A stretch of DNA of 64,000 nt from Fluviicola sp. GTDB lineage: Bacteria > Bacteroidota > Bacteroidia > Flavobacteriales_D > Crocinitomicaceae. Shown piece after piece: positions 28,474 through 36,829 of the stretch; within the stretch, counting starts at the first letter, position 1; every line of letters begins with the position of its first letter. Location: positions 62,001 through 126,000 of the forward strand of contig NZ_JAQSWB010000007.1 of NCBI RefSeq assembly GCF_029266855.1, written 5' to 3'. Below the pieces are notes generated by a model, which searched no databases, had not been told where the DNA came from, and saw only the letters and a list, made by a program, of their open reading frames with translations. Both the position numbers and the translations under genes were made by a program.

Positions 28474-29130
28474 GTGGAATTTATCAGTTTAATTTTTCGA
28501 CTGGGAGTCATATTAGCGATTTTCAGTTTCATTTGGGGAATTTTAAAATTCGGATTTGTCTTGCTTCGCGGTGGTGTACCAATGTCCTACCCGCTTGGAT
28601 TGGCTTTTAAAACCCTTCAGTATTTACTTATTGCAGATGTAGCAATTCTTTTCTGTACGGATAATCCCAACGGAAACCTGTCTACTTCCATTACTACTGG
28701 ACTCATTTTACTGATGTATTTTATCGGAAAGGTCCAGAATATGCAATTCAAGGCAATGATGTCGATTCAAATCCAGGGAAGAAGGCTGACTGAAGGTCCT
28801 AAACCCAAAATGGGCATGGAATTCGGAATTGTTGCACTGGCTATGGCCGTATTCGGGTTCCTGTTATGGAAACCTGAATTTGCGGCAAATACCATTTCCA
28901 ACTGGTTTTACAAAAGTATTATAGATATTGAGAGCACACCGATCTTCGGGTTCATATTCAAGATCGTCGGTTTTTTCTTTACCATCGGAATGCTGCTTCG
29001 TATGTTCAATGCCTTGAGTGTAATCTTTTCAGGAAAAGCTTTCGGAAGAAACCAGAACCACGATCAAAATCCAAACCGCCGTAACGATAGCCGGGATAAT
29101 GATTTCGACGATTACGAAGAGGTAGAATAG
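28474..29130 (+). CDS. Multi-pass membrane protein of unknown function
   Basis: Integral inner-membrane protein with about five hydrophobic segments (residues 4-25, 38-57, 64-80, 100-122 and 140-170) and a short Asn/Asp/Arg-rich hydrophilic C-terminus (QNPNRRNDSRDNDFDDYEE). I start at the GTG at 28474 since earlier in-frame codons (TTG at 28405) overlap the divergent S46 promoter and no ATG is available near; a CATTTTTG box sits just upstream. About 218 residues. No transport or enzyme motif was recognised. Divergent from the peptidase gene. Confidence 0.7.
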   Translation: MEFISLIFRLGVILAIFSFIWGILKFGFVLLRGGVPMSYPLGLAFKTLQYLLIADVAILFCTDNPNGNLSTSITTGLILLMYFIGKVQNMQFKAMMSIQIQGRRLTEGPKPKMGMEFGIVALAMAVFGFLLWKPEFAANTISNWFYKSIIDIESTPIFGFIFKIVGFFFTIGMLLRMFNALSVIFSGKAFGRNQNHDQNPNRRNDSRDNDFDDYEEVE

Positions 29131-29144
29131 GATCACTCAAAATT

Positions 29145-29291
29145 ATTGCCCACGGAGAGCACAAAGAACACTAGGAGAATCGGTCATTCAATCTCCACCT
29201 TCGGTGTAGCCTCCTTATTATTAAACCGCTAGAGAAGAAAAAGGACGCAAAGTTTATGCATATCCTCCGCGCTCTTACATTCTTTGCGGTT
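29145..29291. repeat. Decayed inverted-repeat element (CACAAAG/CTTTGCGG type)
   Basis: The gap 29131-29383 holds no gene. It contains CCACGGAGAGCACAAAGAAC, a CACC/GGTG mini-hairpin, and an inverted pair AACCGC (29224) with GCGGTT (29286-29291) whose neighbouring bases also match loosely (ACGCAAAG with CTTTGCGG). It resembles the arms flanking the GxxExxY gene at 36830-37409 and the element at 49155. Confidence 0.45.
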
Positions 29292-29383
29292 CAATTAACC
29301 TAATTTTTATCACTAAGAAAGCGAAGTAATGTCTAAGAAATCTGCAACGGTGGATTAATACAGGTACTAAAACCGGGAACGAA

Positions 29384-29959
29384 TTACATTCTTTTCAATA
29401 GATTCAGGATCTGCGGAACCAGTAAGTGATTTCCGTCATTTTGAATCACCAGGTCGGTCAGTTTCATTTTTTCTTCTTCTGGCATTTGTGCATTGAATCG
29501 CGCCTGAACCTGCTGGTCTGACAATTGATCGCGTTCTTTCACGCGTTTCATCCGGACTTCTTCGGGGGCACTCACTAAAATAACACCATCGAATAGTTTA
29601 TAACTTCCGGTTTCAAACAACAAGGCCGATTCCTGGAATACGACGGGTGATTTTTGCTGTTTTACCCAGTTTTGGAAATCTGCTCTTACAGCCGGATGAA
29701 CCAATTCATTCATGGCTGTTCTTTTGGAGTCATCCCGGAAGATCTGAGCTGCGATATAAGGGCGGTTTAAGTTTGAATCCTGGTAAGCTTCTTCTCCGAA
29801 TAGCTTTTTCAGATCTGCAATCAGTGGCTGGTCCTCCTGCATGATCTCTTTTGCCCGCTGATCAGATGAGTACACGGGATATCCCATCAATTGTAAGATC
29901 CTGGATACAATTGACTTTCCGGAACCGATCCCTCCTGTTATACCGATTGTTTTTGGCAT
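29384..29959 (-). CDS. coaE: Dephospho-CoA kinase
   Basis: Final step of coenzyme A synthesis: ATP-dependent phosphorylation of dephospho-CoA. The 191-residue protein starts MPKTIGITGGIGSGKSIVSR with the P-loop at residues 8-16, followed by GYPVYSSDQRAKEIM, the acceptor-site region VHPAVRADFQNWVKQQ and the LLFETGSYKLFDGVILV block. Full length for CoaE. The start codon is directly preceded by the T-run of a terminator hairpin, so expression may depend on read-through from the SiaB/SiaC genes or on a promoter not recognised here. Confidence 0.95.
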   Translation of the reverse strand: MPKTIGITGGIGSGKSIVSRILQLMGYPVYSSDQRAKEIMQEDQPLIADLKKLFGEEAYQDSNLNRPYIAAQIFRDDSKRTAMNELVHPAVRADFQNWVKQQKSPVVFQESALLFETGSYKLFDGVILVSAPEEVRMKRVKERDQLSDQQVQARFNAQMPEEEKMKLTDLVIQNDGNHLLVPQILNLLKRM

Positions 29960-29991
29960 AAAAAAAATCCTCCGTTAGCTGACGGAGGATT
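29960..29991 (-). terminator. Terminator hairpin abutting the coaE start codon
   Basis: On the minus strand a 10-bp perfect stem (AATCCTCCGT with ACGGAGGATT) and a six-base loop are followed by eight T that run into the coaE ATG (29957-29959). It lies 4 bp after the SiaC-like stop. Confidence 0.85.
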
Positions 29992-29995
29992 CAAA

Positions 29996-30379
29996 TTAAA
30001 TTTCTTCTACTTCAATGATATTGAAAGGCAAGCTGATAATTGCCTGGTAGTCCTGGCCAGCTTCTTCCATATCTTCATCATCTTCCTCAAAAAACCAGTT
30101 CACTACAACTTTGGTTTTAGAACCGGAAATAGCTTCCAATTTTTTAAACAAGTCCAAAATGCACTTGGAAGAAGAGGTGTTAAAATATTCCAGTTTCACA
30201 TCAACAGATGTTTCTCCGATAGGATCCTTTCCATAGGCATCGATCCAATCATTCAAGGGTTTGTAAAATTCCACTGAGTTTTCAGGAATAGAACGACCTT
30301 TCAACTCAAGTTTTCCAGTAGCGGCATCAAAATGGATCGAAGGTGTTTTTGCTGATCCTTCTAGGTGTAAATTTTCCAT
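29996..30379 (-). CDS. SiaC-family regulatory phosphoprotein (DUF1987)
   Basis: Small signalling protein of the SiaC/DUF1987 family, the anti-sigma-antagonist-like partner of SiaB in the SiaABCD system first studied in Pseudomonas aeruginosa. The 127-residue product starts MENLHLEGSAKTPSIHF and has EYFNTSSSKCILDLFKKLE, where Thr68 coincides in position with the phosphorylated Thr68 of SiaC. An acidic stretch (FFEEDDEDMEEAGQDY) follows. It is 8 bp after the SiaB-like gene. No SiaA-type PP2C phosphatase or SiaD-type diguanylate cyclase is nearby, so the downstream target is open. Confidence 0.88.
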   Translation of the reverse strand: MENLHLEGSAKTPSIHFDAATGKLELKGRSIPENSVEFYKPLNDWIDAYGKDPIGETSVDVKLEYFNTSSSKCILDLFKKLEAISGSKTKVVVNWFFEEDDEDMEEAGQDYQAIISLPFNIIEVEEI

Positions 30380-30387
30380 ATTCTTAA

Positions 30388-30945
30388 TTAATCGATTTTT
30401 ATGTTCAAACAGAAAAAACTATTTACATCATTTATTGGTAAAAACTGGTATTCCAGTTTATTCCCTGATTTTCTTGCAATATCAATCATTCCAAGACCTG
30501 CTGTTCCTTTCTCCGACAGGGTTCCGTTACTCAGCACTTCCTGATAATATTTTTTTAATTCGTCTTTATCCATTCCATTGATCGTATCCAAACGCTTTTC
30601 CAGGTCAAGAGCGCTTTCCTTATCAATGTAATTTCCGGTTCTGATGACAAAATGATCATCCTTCTTCGCGATCATGAATAAGGCGGATTTCACCTCGATT
30701 CGCGTCATGTTCCGGTCTTGTTCTTCATTGGAATCAATATGATGATAGAGGTTTTGCAAACATTCAACCAGAACGTTGAAAACTTTCTTCTTCAATTTCG
30801 GGGATTCGTCCATGTAATCCATTTTCGACTCCATAATCGAAAGTACAGATGATAACAATTCCGAAGTGACTACACCTTTAAACGACAACAAGATATTTTC
30901 TCGTTCCATTGTCTGGTATAGTTCGTAGATATCGTTTTTTATCAT
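30388..30945 (-). CDS. SiaB-family protein kinase
   Basis: Probable GHKL-fold kinase that phosphorylates the SiaC-like protein encoded next to it. The 185-residue cytoplasmic protein has ENILLSFKGVVTSELLSSVLSIME at the N-terminus, an N-box-like helix VECLQNLYHHIDS and a G-box-like GTAGLGMIDIARKSGNKLEYQF near the C-terminus. By family knowledge it forms a kinase/substrate pair with SiaC. The two genes form a small operon; the partner phosphatase must be elsewhere. Function in this organism (adhesion, stress or cell-envelope signalling) is not shown by the sequence. Confidence 0.85.
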   Translation of the reverse strand: MIKNDIYELYQTMERENILLSFKGVVTSELLSSVLSIMESKMDYMDESPKLKKKVFNVLVECLQNLYHHIDSNEEQDRNMTRIEVKSALFMIAKKDDHFVIRTGNYIDKESALDLEKRLDTINGMDKDELKKYYQEVLSNGTLSEKGTAGLGMIDIARKSGNKLEYQFLPINDVNSFFCLNIKID

Positions 30946-31085
30946 TGTTAGTTTTCGAAGTGCAACAAATATAATAATCCTATCGAACTAAAATTGCTAT
31001 TCGCCGAAAAAAATGAGCAGATGGTAGAATTATCAATTGGGATTCATTAACTGAGTACCTGCCCAACTTTCAGCCCTAAAAACCC

Positions 31086-31115
31086 TTGTGATTCTTACAA
31101 GTTTTTGTACTTTTG
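31086..31115 (+). promoter_or_regulatory. Promoter of the methyltransferase-ZIP operon
   Basis: TTG (31086-31088), 19-nt spacer, TACTTTTG (31108-31115): a good -33/-7 pair, 6 bp before the ATG at 31121. Confidence 0.65.
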
Positions 31116-31120
31116 CAACA

Positions 31121-31864
31121 ATGATGCATTTAGACAAGCAAAAGGAATGGTTCTCAACGTGGTTTGACTCCCCGTTCTATCATGTGTTATACGATGAGCG
31201 AAATGAGCAGGAAGCCAATGAGTTTTTGAACAACCTGGTAGCATTACTCAATCCCGAACCTGGAGCAAGTGCTTTGGACCTGGCTTGCGGCGCAGGAAGG
31301 CATTCCAGGGCTTTGGCTTCACACGGATTAAAAGTTTCGGGCTGCGACTTGTCTCCCAACAGCATCGAAGAAGCAAAAAAACATTCGGATGCGAGTCTCA
31401 CTTTTTTCGTGCACGATATGCGTGAAAAACTGGATGATAAGTATCAGTATATTTTCAACCTGTTCACCAGTTTCGGGTACTTCGAAGATATGAGTCAGAA
31501 TGCCCTGGTTCTGAAAAGCGTACACGATGCACTTATTGAACCGGGAATACTGGTGATCGATTTCATGAATGCCCACAAGGTTGTCAGGGATCTGCGTTTT
31601 CGCCAGGAAATCAAAAAGTGTGATATCCTGTTTCACATCAAAAAGGAGGTCGTTAACGGAAGGATCATTAAAACGATCGCTTTTGAGCACGATGGTAAAT
31701 CCTATTTCTTCCAGGAAAAAGTGCAAGTCCTCGAGCTTCGTGATTTTCAAAAATTACTGTCGGATGCACATTTTGAGATTCTGCAATTGGCCGGAAATTA
31801 CAAACTGGAAGCTTTCGATCTGGAACAATCTGACCGTTTAATACTTATTTGCCAAAAGAAATGA
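31121..31864 (+). CDS. Class I SAM-dependent methyltransferase
   Basis: Soluble 247-residue methyltransferase with unknown substrate. The N-terminus KEWFSTWFDSPFYHVLYDERNEQEA is followed by motif I ALDLACGAGRHSRALAS near residue 50, GCDLSPNSIEEAK (motif II region) and FNLFTSFGYFED. These fit the small-molecule methyltransferase type-11/25 group. The start is one of two adjacent ATGs at 31121/31124; an in-frame GTG upstream lies within the promoter. The stop overlaps the ZIP transporter start by ATGA. Confidence 0.87.
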   Translation: MMHLDKQKEWFSTWFDSPFYHVLYDERNEQEANEFLNNLVALLNPEPGASALDLACGAGRHSRALASHGLKVSGCDLSPNSIEEAKKHSDASLTFFVHDMREKLDDKYQYIFNLFTSFGYFEDMSQNALVLKSVHDALIEPGILVIDFMNAHKVVRDLRFRQEIKKCDILFHIKKEVVNGRIIKTIAFEHDGKSYFFQEKVQVLELRDFQKLLSDAHFEILQLAGNYKLEAFDLEQSDRLILICQKK

Positions 31865-32598
31865 GCGAATTAATCATGACCATTTTCTTTTTGATCCTAT
31901 CCGTTCTGATAGGTGGATTCCTTGTGGTTTTCCTGGAAAAAAAGAACCAGGCTAAGTTCATCAAACTTTCCCTCGCCTTTAGCGGAGGTTTTCTGCTGGC
32001 AATTGCTTTTATTCATTTCTTACCCGAACTATATGCCGAACAACATACTTCGATCGGAGTTTGGGTCCTGGTGGGCTTTCTAGTACAGTTATTCCTGGAA
32101 TATTTCTCCGGCGGAATTGAGCACGGACATATTCACGCACATGCCAATAAAAAGATTCCTTATGGCCTATTGATCTCACTGAGCATTCACTCCTTCATAG
32201 AAGGAATCCCTTTGGCAAATACGGATTTACATGCCCATGATCACGATCACCTTATCGGGCATCACCACGATTCACTTTTACTGGGAATCATCCTGCATCA
32301 GTTGCCGGTTGCAATTGCATTAATGACCTTGTTACGAAAATCCCTGATCAAATCCAGTACTTCCTGGATCTTACTGATCGTATTCGGTTTGATGACACCG
32401 CTCGGACTCATATTCGGGACACTTATCCCAATGGATTCATCGATTCCGTTTATGGATATCCTGCTGGCACTGGTAGTTGGAATGTTTCTTCATATTTCCA
32501 CGACGATTATTTTTGAAACGAATGAAAATCATCGCTTCAATCTTGCCAAGCTTACCGCCATATTATTGGGTGTCGGTTTGAGTGTCGGTTTGATATAA
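31861..32598 (+). CDS. ZIP-family metal transporter
   Basis: Divalent metal (zinc/iron type) permease of the ZIP family. The 245-residue protein has about seven to eight membrane helices, a His-rich loop (HGHIHAHANKK and DLHAHDHDHLIGHHHD), and the signature helix with SIHSFIEGIPLAN and ILHQLPVAIALMTLL, whose His and Glu residues line the metal site. Direction of transport is inward to the cytosol in the family. It is translationally coupled to the methyltransferase gene by ATGA overlap and followed after 26 bp by a membrane-bound thioredoxin-like gene. Confidence 0.92.
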   Translation: MSELIMTIFFLILSVLIGGFLVVFLEKKNQAKFIKLSLAFSGGFLLAIAFIHFLPELYAEQHTSIGVWVLVGFLVQLFLEYFSGGIEHGHIHAHANKKIPYGLLISLSIHSFIEGIPLANTDLHAHDHDHLIGHHHDSLLLGIILHQLPVAIALMTLLRKSLIKSSTSWILLIVFGLMTPLGLIFGTLIPMDSSIPFMDILLALVVGMFLHISTTIIFETNENHRFNLAKLTAILLGVGLSVGLI

Positions 32599-32624
32599 TT
32601 TTTAATTTCACATAAAAAATCAAC

Positions 32625-33281
32625 ATGAAAATACTCTTCTCACTTATACTTATCATTTGCGGAATAACACTATTCGCTTTTAAATCTTTTGAATTCACTT
32701 TATTGCTTAATGGGTTTTCATGGACAATGTCCAAACTATTGCCTTACCTGACTTTGGCAATCGGTGGAATCCTACTGGCTTATTCTTTCTCAAAAGGATT
32801 TAAGATCAAATCCCGGATTGCCAGGTTACTGATCGGGCTGATCCTTTTCGCAGCTCCGTTTGCAGTCGGATTTGCCATGCACCCGATTTTTGAAGGTGAT
32901 TTCAGCTCCGAAGGCACAGAAATAAAAGAAAGCACCGTTAAAGCGGATGAAAAGTATGATTTACTGATCGTCACAATTCCCGATTGTCCTTTTTGTATGG
33001 AATCCATTACCCGTTTAAAATTGATCAAAAAACGCAACCCAAACATTCAAATGCTTTTTTCCGTTTGTACCAGAGACGAGCAAAAAATAAGCTTGTACAG
33101 GGAATTGATAGCCGGGGATTTCGACATCGAACTAGCAAAAGATATCGAAGCATCCGTGAAATTAGCCGAAGGACATTTCCCTACATTCGTACAACTGAAA
33201 AAGGGACTTCCGGTATACAAATGGTCGAACGATCAGTTTGGTGCAGGTGCTCTGGATAAAATGGAGGCTGAGGTAAAATAA
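32625..33281 (+). CDS. Membrane protein with thioredoxin-like CPFC domain
   Basis: A 218-residue protein with three membrane helices (about residues 2-20, 32-56 and 66-88) and a C-terminal domain outside the membrane that contains TIPDCPFCMESITRLKLIKK, a CxxC motif in a thioredoxin-like context, and HFPTFVQLKKGLPVYKW, the cis-proline-type segment of the fold. A disulfide-exchange or metal/redox sensing role is likely but not proven. It probably shares the transcript of the ZIP transporter. Confidence 0.75.
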   Translation: MKILFSLILIICGITLFAFKSFEFTLLLNGFSWTMSKLLPYLTLAIGGILLAYSFSKGFKIKSRIARLLIGLILFAAPFAVGFAMHPIFEGDFSSEGTEIKESTVKADEKYDLLIVTIPDCPFCMESITRLKLIKKRNPNIQMLFSVCTRDEQKISLYRELIAGDFDIELAKDIEASVKLAEGHFPTFVQLKKGLPVYKWSNDQFGAGALDKMEAEVK

Positions 33282-33401
33282 GATTCAACGAAATACGCTT
33301 TGCGGATTTAATTTCTGCTTTTCACTGAACGATCATCAGGTAAGATGTCGTTAGAATATGGAATATCCTGTAATCAGTGATTTATGTAACTTATTACTCA
33401 A

Positions 33402-33446
33402 TTAATAGCATACCTTCACCGAAGGCGAATATTCTTTCGCTATTAA
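33402..33446 (+). promoter_or_regulatory. Leader hairpin ahead of the ice-binding-type gene
   Basis: TTAATAGC (33402-33409) pairs with GCTATTAA (33439-33446) and encloses a CCTTC/GAAGG hairpin. It ends 9 bp before the ATG at 33456 and so could affect translation start. The rest of the 174-bp gap shows nothing recognisable. Confidence 0.45.
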
Positions 33447-33455
33447 TCCAACTTT

Positions 33456-35072
33456 ATGATAAATAAGTTACCCTCAATACTTACAGGTATTGCTATGTGG
33501 GCGTTCGTATCTACGACTGATGCACAAGCTCCCACTCTTGGCACTGCCGCAAACTTTTCACTTTTCTCTACTTCAGGTGCCGTAACCAATACAGGTTTGT
33601 CACAAATCACGGGCAATGTTGGCTCGAACAATGGTCCGGTAACCGGCTTCGGTAATGTAAATGGTACCATGCACAATGGTGATGGTGCTACTGCTCAATG
33701 TGCTGCAGATCTTCTGGCTGCATATAACCAGCTTGACCTTGCCGTTACTACCAATTCGCCGGCAGCTTCATTGGGAAGTGGACAAACACTTTTCGCAGGA
33801 GTTCATTCGATTTCAGGAAACACAACTATTAACGGCACACTTACCCTTGACGGACAAAACGATCCGGATGCAGTATTTATTTTCAGAATCCAGGGAGGAA
33901 CTTTATCTACCGGGGCAGCAACGAAAGTGAAGCTTATTAATGACGCAAAGGCATGCAACGTTTTTTGGAAAGTTGAAGGAGCGGTGAATCTGGCTTCGGG
34001 AACGTATATGTGCGGAACGATCATTGCAAACAATGCCGCAATTGACATGACAATCGGAGATACTCTTCAGGGACGCGCACTTTCTACGGCAGGTGCAGTT
34101 ACGCTCAACGGAACGATGGCTTACACGCCGATTGGATGCGGAAGCCCTGCACTCAATGGTCCTACTGCACCTCAACTCGGTGCAACTGCCTGCTACGGTT
34201 TATTTTCTTCCACCGGTGCTATTGCCAATACGGGAACAACGTATGTTACCGGAGACGTTGGTAGTAATACGGATGCACCGACTGGCTACAACCCCGCATT
34301 TATTGATGGAATGCTTCACACTGTTCCGGATGGTTCTACGGCACAATGTGCTTCCGACCTGCTTTTAATGTACAATTATGTCAACGCACTTCCTTATGAT
34401 ATCGAGTTGTTGTATCCCGCACAGTTTGGACACAACCTGGTTTTAACTCCGCATACATACTTAATGGATGCTGCAGCTACATTGACAGATACTTTGTATC
34501 TCAATGCAATGGATAATGCAGATGCAGTATTTATCATCCAGGTAAATGGAGCACTCACGACCGGTACAAATTCGAACATCGTATTAATAAATGGTGCACA
34601 ATCGAAAAATGTTTACTGGAAGGTAGAAGGCGCAGCGGATATCAGTACCAATTCCATCTTCAGAGGAACACTTATTTGCAACAATGCAGCAATCGGAAAT
34701 TCCGGTGTTCTGCTTGACGGCAGAGCTCTAATAACCGCAGGGGCCTTATCTACCAATTCATCCATAGCTATTGCAACGATGATCCCGACGAATTGTGCGA
34801 CTTTAGGACTTACTTCACTTGAAGATGCAAATATCATTTCGGTTTACCCGAATCCCTTTACGGATTATACAACAATCGAATTCGCGGATGAAAGTCTTGT
34901 GAACAATTCGGAACTGCATATCTACGATATGCTTGGAGCAGAGCAATTAAAAACTGTAATTACAGGTAAGAAAACAAACCTGGAAACAGACCGCTTACCT
35001 TCCGGGGTTTATTATTACAAACTGATGAATAACGGTGTGACTGTTCAGACAGGAAAACTGACTGCTCAATAA
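33456..35072 (+). CDS. Secreted protein with two ice-binding-like (DUF3494) domains and T9SS sorting tail
   Basis: A 538-residue exported protein: signal peptide about 1-23 (ending TDAQ), two tandem DUF3494 ice-binding-like domains (about 25-228 and 235-445), and a type A T9SS C-terminal sorting domain from about 460 (ISVYPNPFTDYTTIEF ... LPSGVYYYKL). Each domain shows the same landmarks: LG.AANFSLFSTSGAVTNTG, a VGSN motif, ATAQCAADLL, and a DPDAVFIF/ADAVFIIQ strand. The fold is a beta-solenoid; real ice-binding depends on a flat Thr-rich face that cannot be judged here, and many homologues are adhesins. Followed by a clear terminator. Confidence 0.92.
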   Translation: MINKLPSILTGIAMWAFVSTTDAQAPTLGTAANFSLFSTSGAVTNTGLSQITGNVGSNNGPVTGFGNVNGTMHNGDGATAQCAADLLAAYNQLDLAVTTNSPAASLGSGQTLFAGVHSISGNTTINGTLTLDGQNDPDAVFIFRIQGGTLSTGAATKVKLINDAKACNVFWKVEGAVNLASGTYMCGTIIANNAAIDMTIGDTLQGRALSTAGAVTLNGTMAYTPIGCGSPALNGPTAPQLGATACYGLFSSTGAIANTGTTYVTGDVGSNTDAPTGYNPAFIDGMLHTVPDGSTAQCASDLLLMYNYVNALPYDIELLYPAQFGHNLVLTPHTYLMDAAATLTDTLYLNAMDNADAVFIIQVNGALTTGTNSNIVLINGAQSKNVYWKVEGAADISTNSIFRGTLICNNAAIGNSGVLLDGRALITAGALSTNSSIAIATMIPTNCATLGLTSLEDANIISVYPNPFTDYTTIEFADESLVNNSELHIYDMLGAEQLKTVITGKKTNLETDRLPSGVYYYKLMNNGVTVQTGKLTAQ

Positions 35073-35099
35073 CACTCAGTTACTAACTAATTCGAGAAG

Positions 35100-35130
35100 C
35101 CATCCTTTGCAAAACAAAGGGTGGTTTTTT
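35100..35130 (+). terminator. Terminator after the ice-binding-type gene
   Basis: CCATCCTTTG pairs with CAAAGGGTGG (one G-T pair), loop of five, then T6. Confidence 0.85.
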
Positions 35131-35214
35131 ATTGGTCTTTTGTTTGAATTTTTGTAATCAGAAGAGTTAATAATCTTTCGATACTTTAAACCTGGAACAA
35201 GCAGAATAGTAACA

Positions 35215-35646
35215 TCACCACTTCAATTCAACACTCAGGCATTCATTTGGAGACGCTGTGAACGTTCCCTCAAAATGTAAAGTCCCGGTTTGTGACCGCG
35301 CTTCATACTGGTATACTTTTGTTTCAGTTTCGGTATAGTTGGTTGGTATAGTTAAGTTATTTCCACCGCAATCCGCACCTATTTTCCAGTCTGAAACGTT
35401 GATTTCTCCTACAGCCTGGTCATCCACATAGATGTGCAGGGTTGTCACACCATAACTTACCAAAAAATTGGAAGTGCTCTGGTTAAACCAAAAGGATACA
35501 CGTGATTCAAATTCACAGCTTCCATCATCCTTTTTTGCTTTCGAACTGTGATTGGTTGCAGTATCATAAGTACATCCTTTTCTTTTACAGGAATAAGATG
35601 TTGACAGAATTAAAAGACCTAGTGCAATAATAAAAAGTTGTTTCAT
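35215..35646 (-). CDS. Small putative lipoprotein
   Basis: A 143-residue protein from the ATG at 35644-35646 with a lipoprotein signal ending STSYSC (Cys20) and a cysteine-containing mature part (CKRKGCTYDTATNHSSKAKKDDGSCEF) followed by a beta-rich domain with VSFWFNQSTSNFLVSYGVTTL and a closing LSVELKW. The TYDTATN...DDGSCEF stretch resembles the short repeats often found beside Bacteroidota lipoprotein anchors. Function unknown. It lies downstream of hemH on the same strand. Confidence 0.75.
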   Translation of the reverse strand: MKQLFIIALGLLILSTSYSCKRKGCTYDTATNHSSKAKKDDGSCEFESRVSFWFNQSTSNFLVSYGVTTLHIYVDDQAVGEINVSDWKIGADCGGNNLTIPTNYTETETKVYQYEARSQTGTLHFEGTFTASPNECLSVELKW

Positions 35647-35686
35647 GATATAAGTTGTTAAGCGGTTCAAATTTAATATTTTATCC

Positions 35687-36709
35687 TTACGAATTGCTTC
35701 TCACTAAATCCTCCAAACAATCAATAAACCTCGGATGATCATTGGAGCTGGGAACCAACTGCACTTTTTCTCCTCCATGTTCCTCAAAGATCTCCTGGTA
35801 TTCACCACCGATCTCAATCAGGGTTTCCAAACAATCCGCCACAAATGCAGGGCTAAAAGCAAGCACGCGTTTCTTTCCTTCTTTTCCCCATTGTTCGATA
35901 ACCTTATCCGAAAAAGGCTGGATCCACTTTTCATCCAAACGCGACTGAAAACTTACAACATACCGGTCTTCAGTTAATCCAAGTTTAGCGGCAATCAGGC
36001 GGGTTGTCTCATAGCTGGTAGCTTTGTAACAGAATTTATTCTCCTCCGTAATTCCTTTTTCACAATCATGATCGGAACAAAGACCGGAATCATATACTTT
36101 ATCAACTTGTCTTTCCGGCAAACCATGGTATGAAAACATGATCTTATCATAAGATGCAATATCAAATTCTTTTGCCCTGTCTACAATGGAATCAATATAT
36201 CCTTCGTGATTATAAAATTGGGAAATGATCTTAACATCAGGAATCACCCACCATTTTTTAATGATTTCCATTGCTTTTTCCACAGCCGAACCGGTCGAAG
36301 CGCTTGCGTATTGGGGAAATAACGGAAGAATAATAATTTGCTCGTAATTCGCCAAACGCATACGTTCCAAAACAGAGTCCATGGAAGGATTCTGGTAGCG
36401 CATAGCCATTTCCACGGTCACATCTTCCGAATCAAATCGTTTTTGGAGCAGGCGTTTTACTTCTTCCGTGTAGGTTAAAAGCGGTGATTTTCCCTTACCC
36501 AGGTCCCAAAGCTCTTTATAGATCTTCGCTGATTTTGGAGTGCGGAATGGAACGATGATCCCACGAACCAGCAGTAAGCGGGAGAAAAACGGGATGTCAA
36601 TGACTCTGGGATCCATTAAAAATTCTTTCAGATAGCGGCGAACATCACTGTTTTTCGGACTATCCGGAGTTCCCAACTGAATCAATAATACACCGATTTT
36701 TTTACTCAT
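35687..36709 (-). CDS. hemH: Ferrochelatase
   Basis: Inserts Fe(II) into protoporphyrin IX to make heme. The 340-residue protein (ATG at 36707-36709; a GTG directly before it is disregarded) starts KKIGVLLIQLGTPDSPKNSDVRRYLKEFLMDPRVID, has the active-site histidine in MFSYHGLPERQ and the second metal-side glutamate in CLETLIEIGGEY. Full length for bacterial HemH. A -7 element lies 22 bp upstream of the start. Confidence 0.96.
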   Translation of the reverse strand: MSKKIGVLLIQLGTPDSPKNSDVRRYLKEFLMDPRVIDIPFFSRLLLVRGIIVPFRTPKSAKIYKELWDLGKGKSPLLTYTEEVKRLLQKRFDSEDVTVEMAMRYQNPSMDSVLERMRLANYEQIIILPLFPQYASASTGSAVEKAMEIIKKWWVIPDVKIISQFYNHEGYIDSIVDRAKEFDIASYDKIMFSYHGLPERQVDKVYDSGLCSDHDCEKGITEENKFCYKATSYETTRLIAAKLGLTEDRYVVSFQSRLDEKWIQPFSDKVIEQWGKEGKKRVLAFSPAFVADCLETLIEIGGEYQEIFEEHGGEKVQLVPSSNDHPRFIDCLEDLVRSNS

Positions 36710-36730
36710 CACATTTGTTTAAAAGCACTG

Positions 36731-36738
36731 CAAAAGTA
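36731..36738 (-). promoter_or_regulatory. hemH -7 element
   Basis: TACTTTTG on the minus strand fits TAnnTTTG; TTG at 36755-36757 is a possible -33 box with a short 16-nt spacer. Confidence 0.55.
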
Positions 36739-36829
36739 ACACAAAAGCAAAGACCAAGAACTGATGAATATCATTCTTTGCAAAGATGATTTAAGAATAA
36801 ACTTACACGCTGTTATTTCATTTTTTTTC

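Noticed and set aside
28395-28532. 46-residue N-terminal extension of the S46 peptidase
   Set aside because: It precedes the signal peptide, covers the -7 element and invades the divergent gene.
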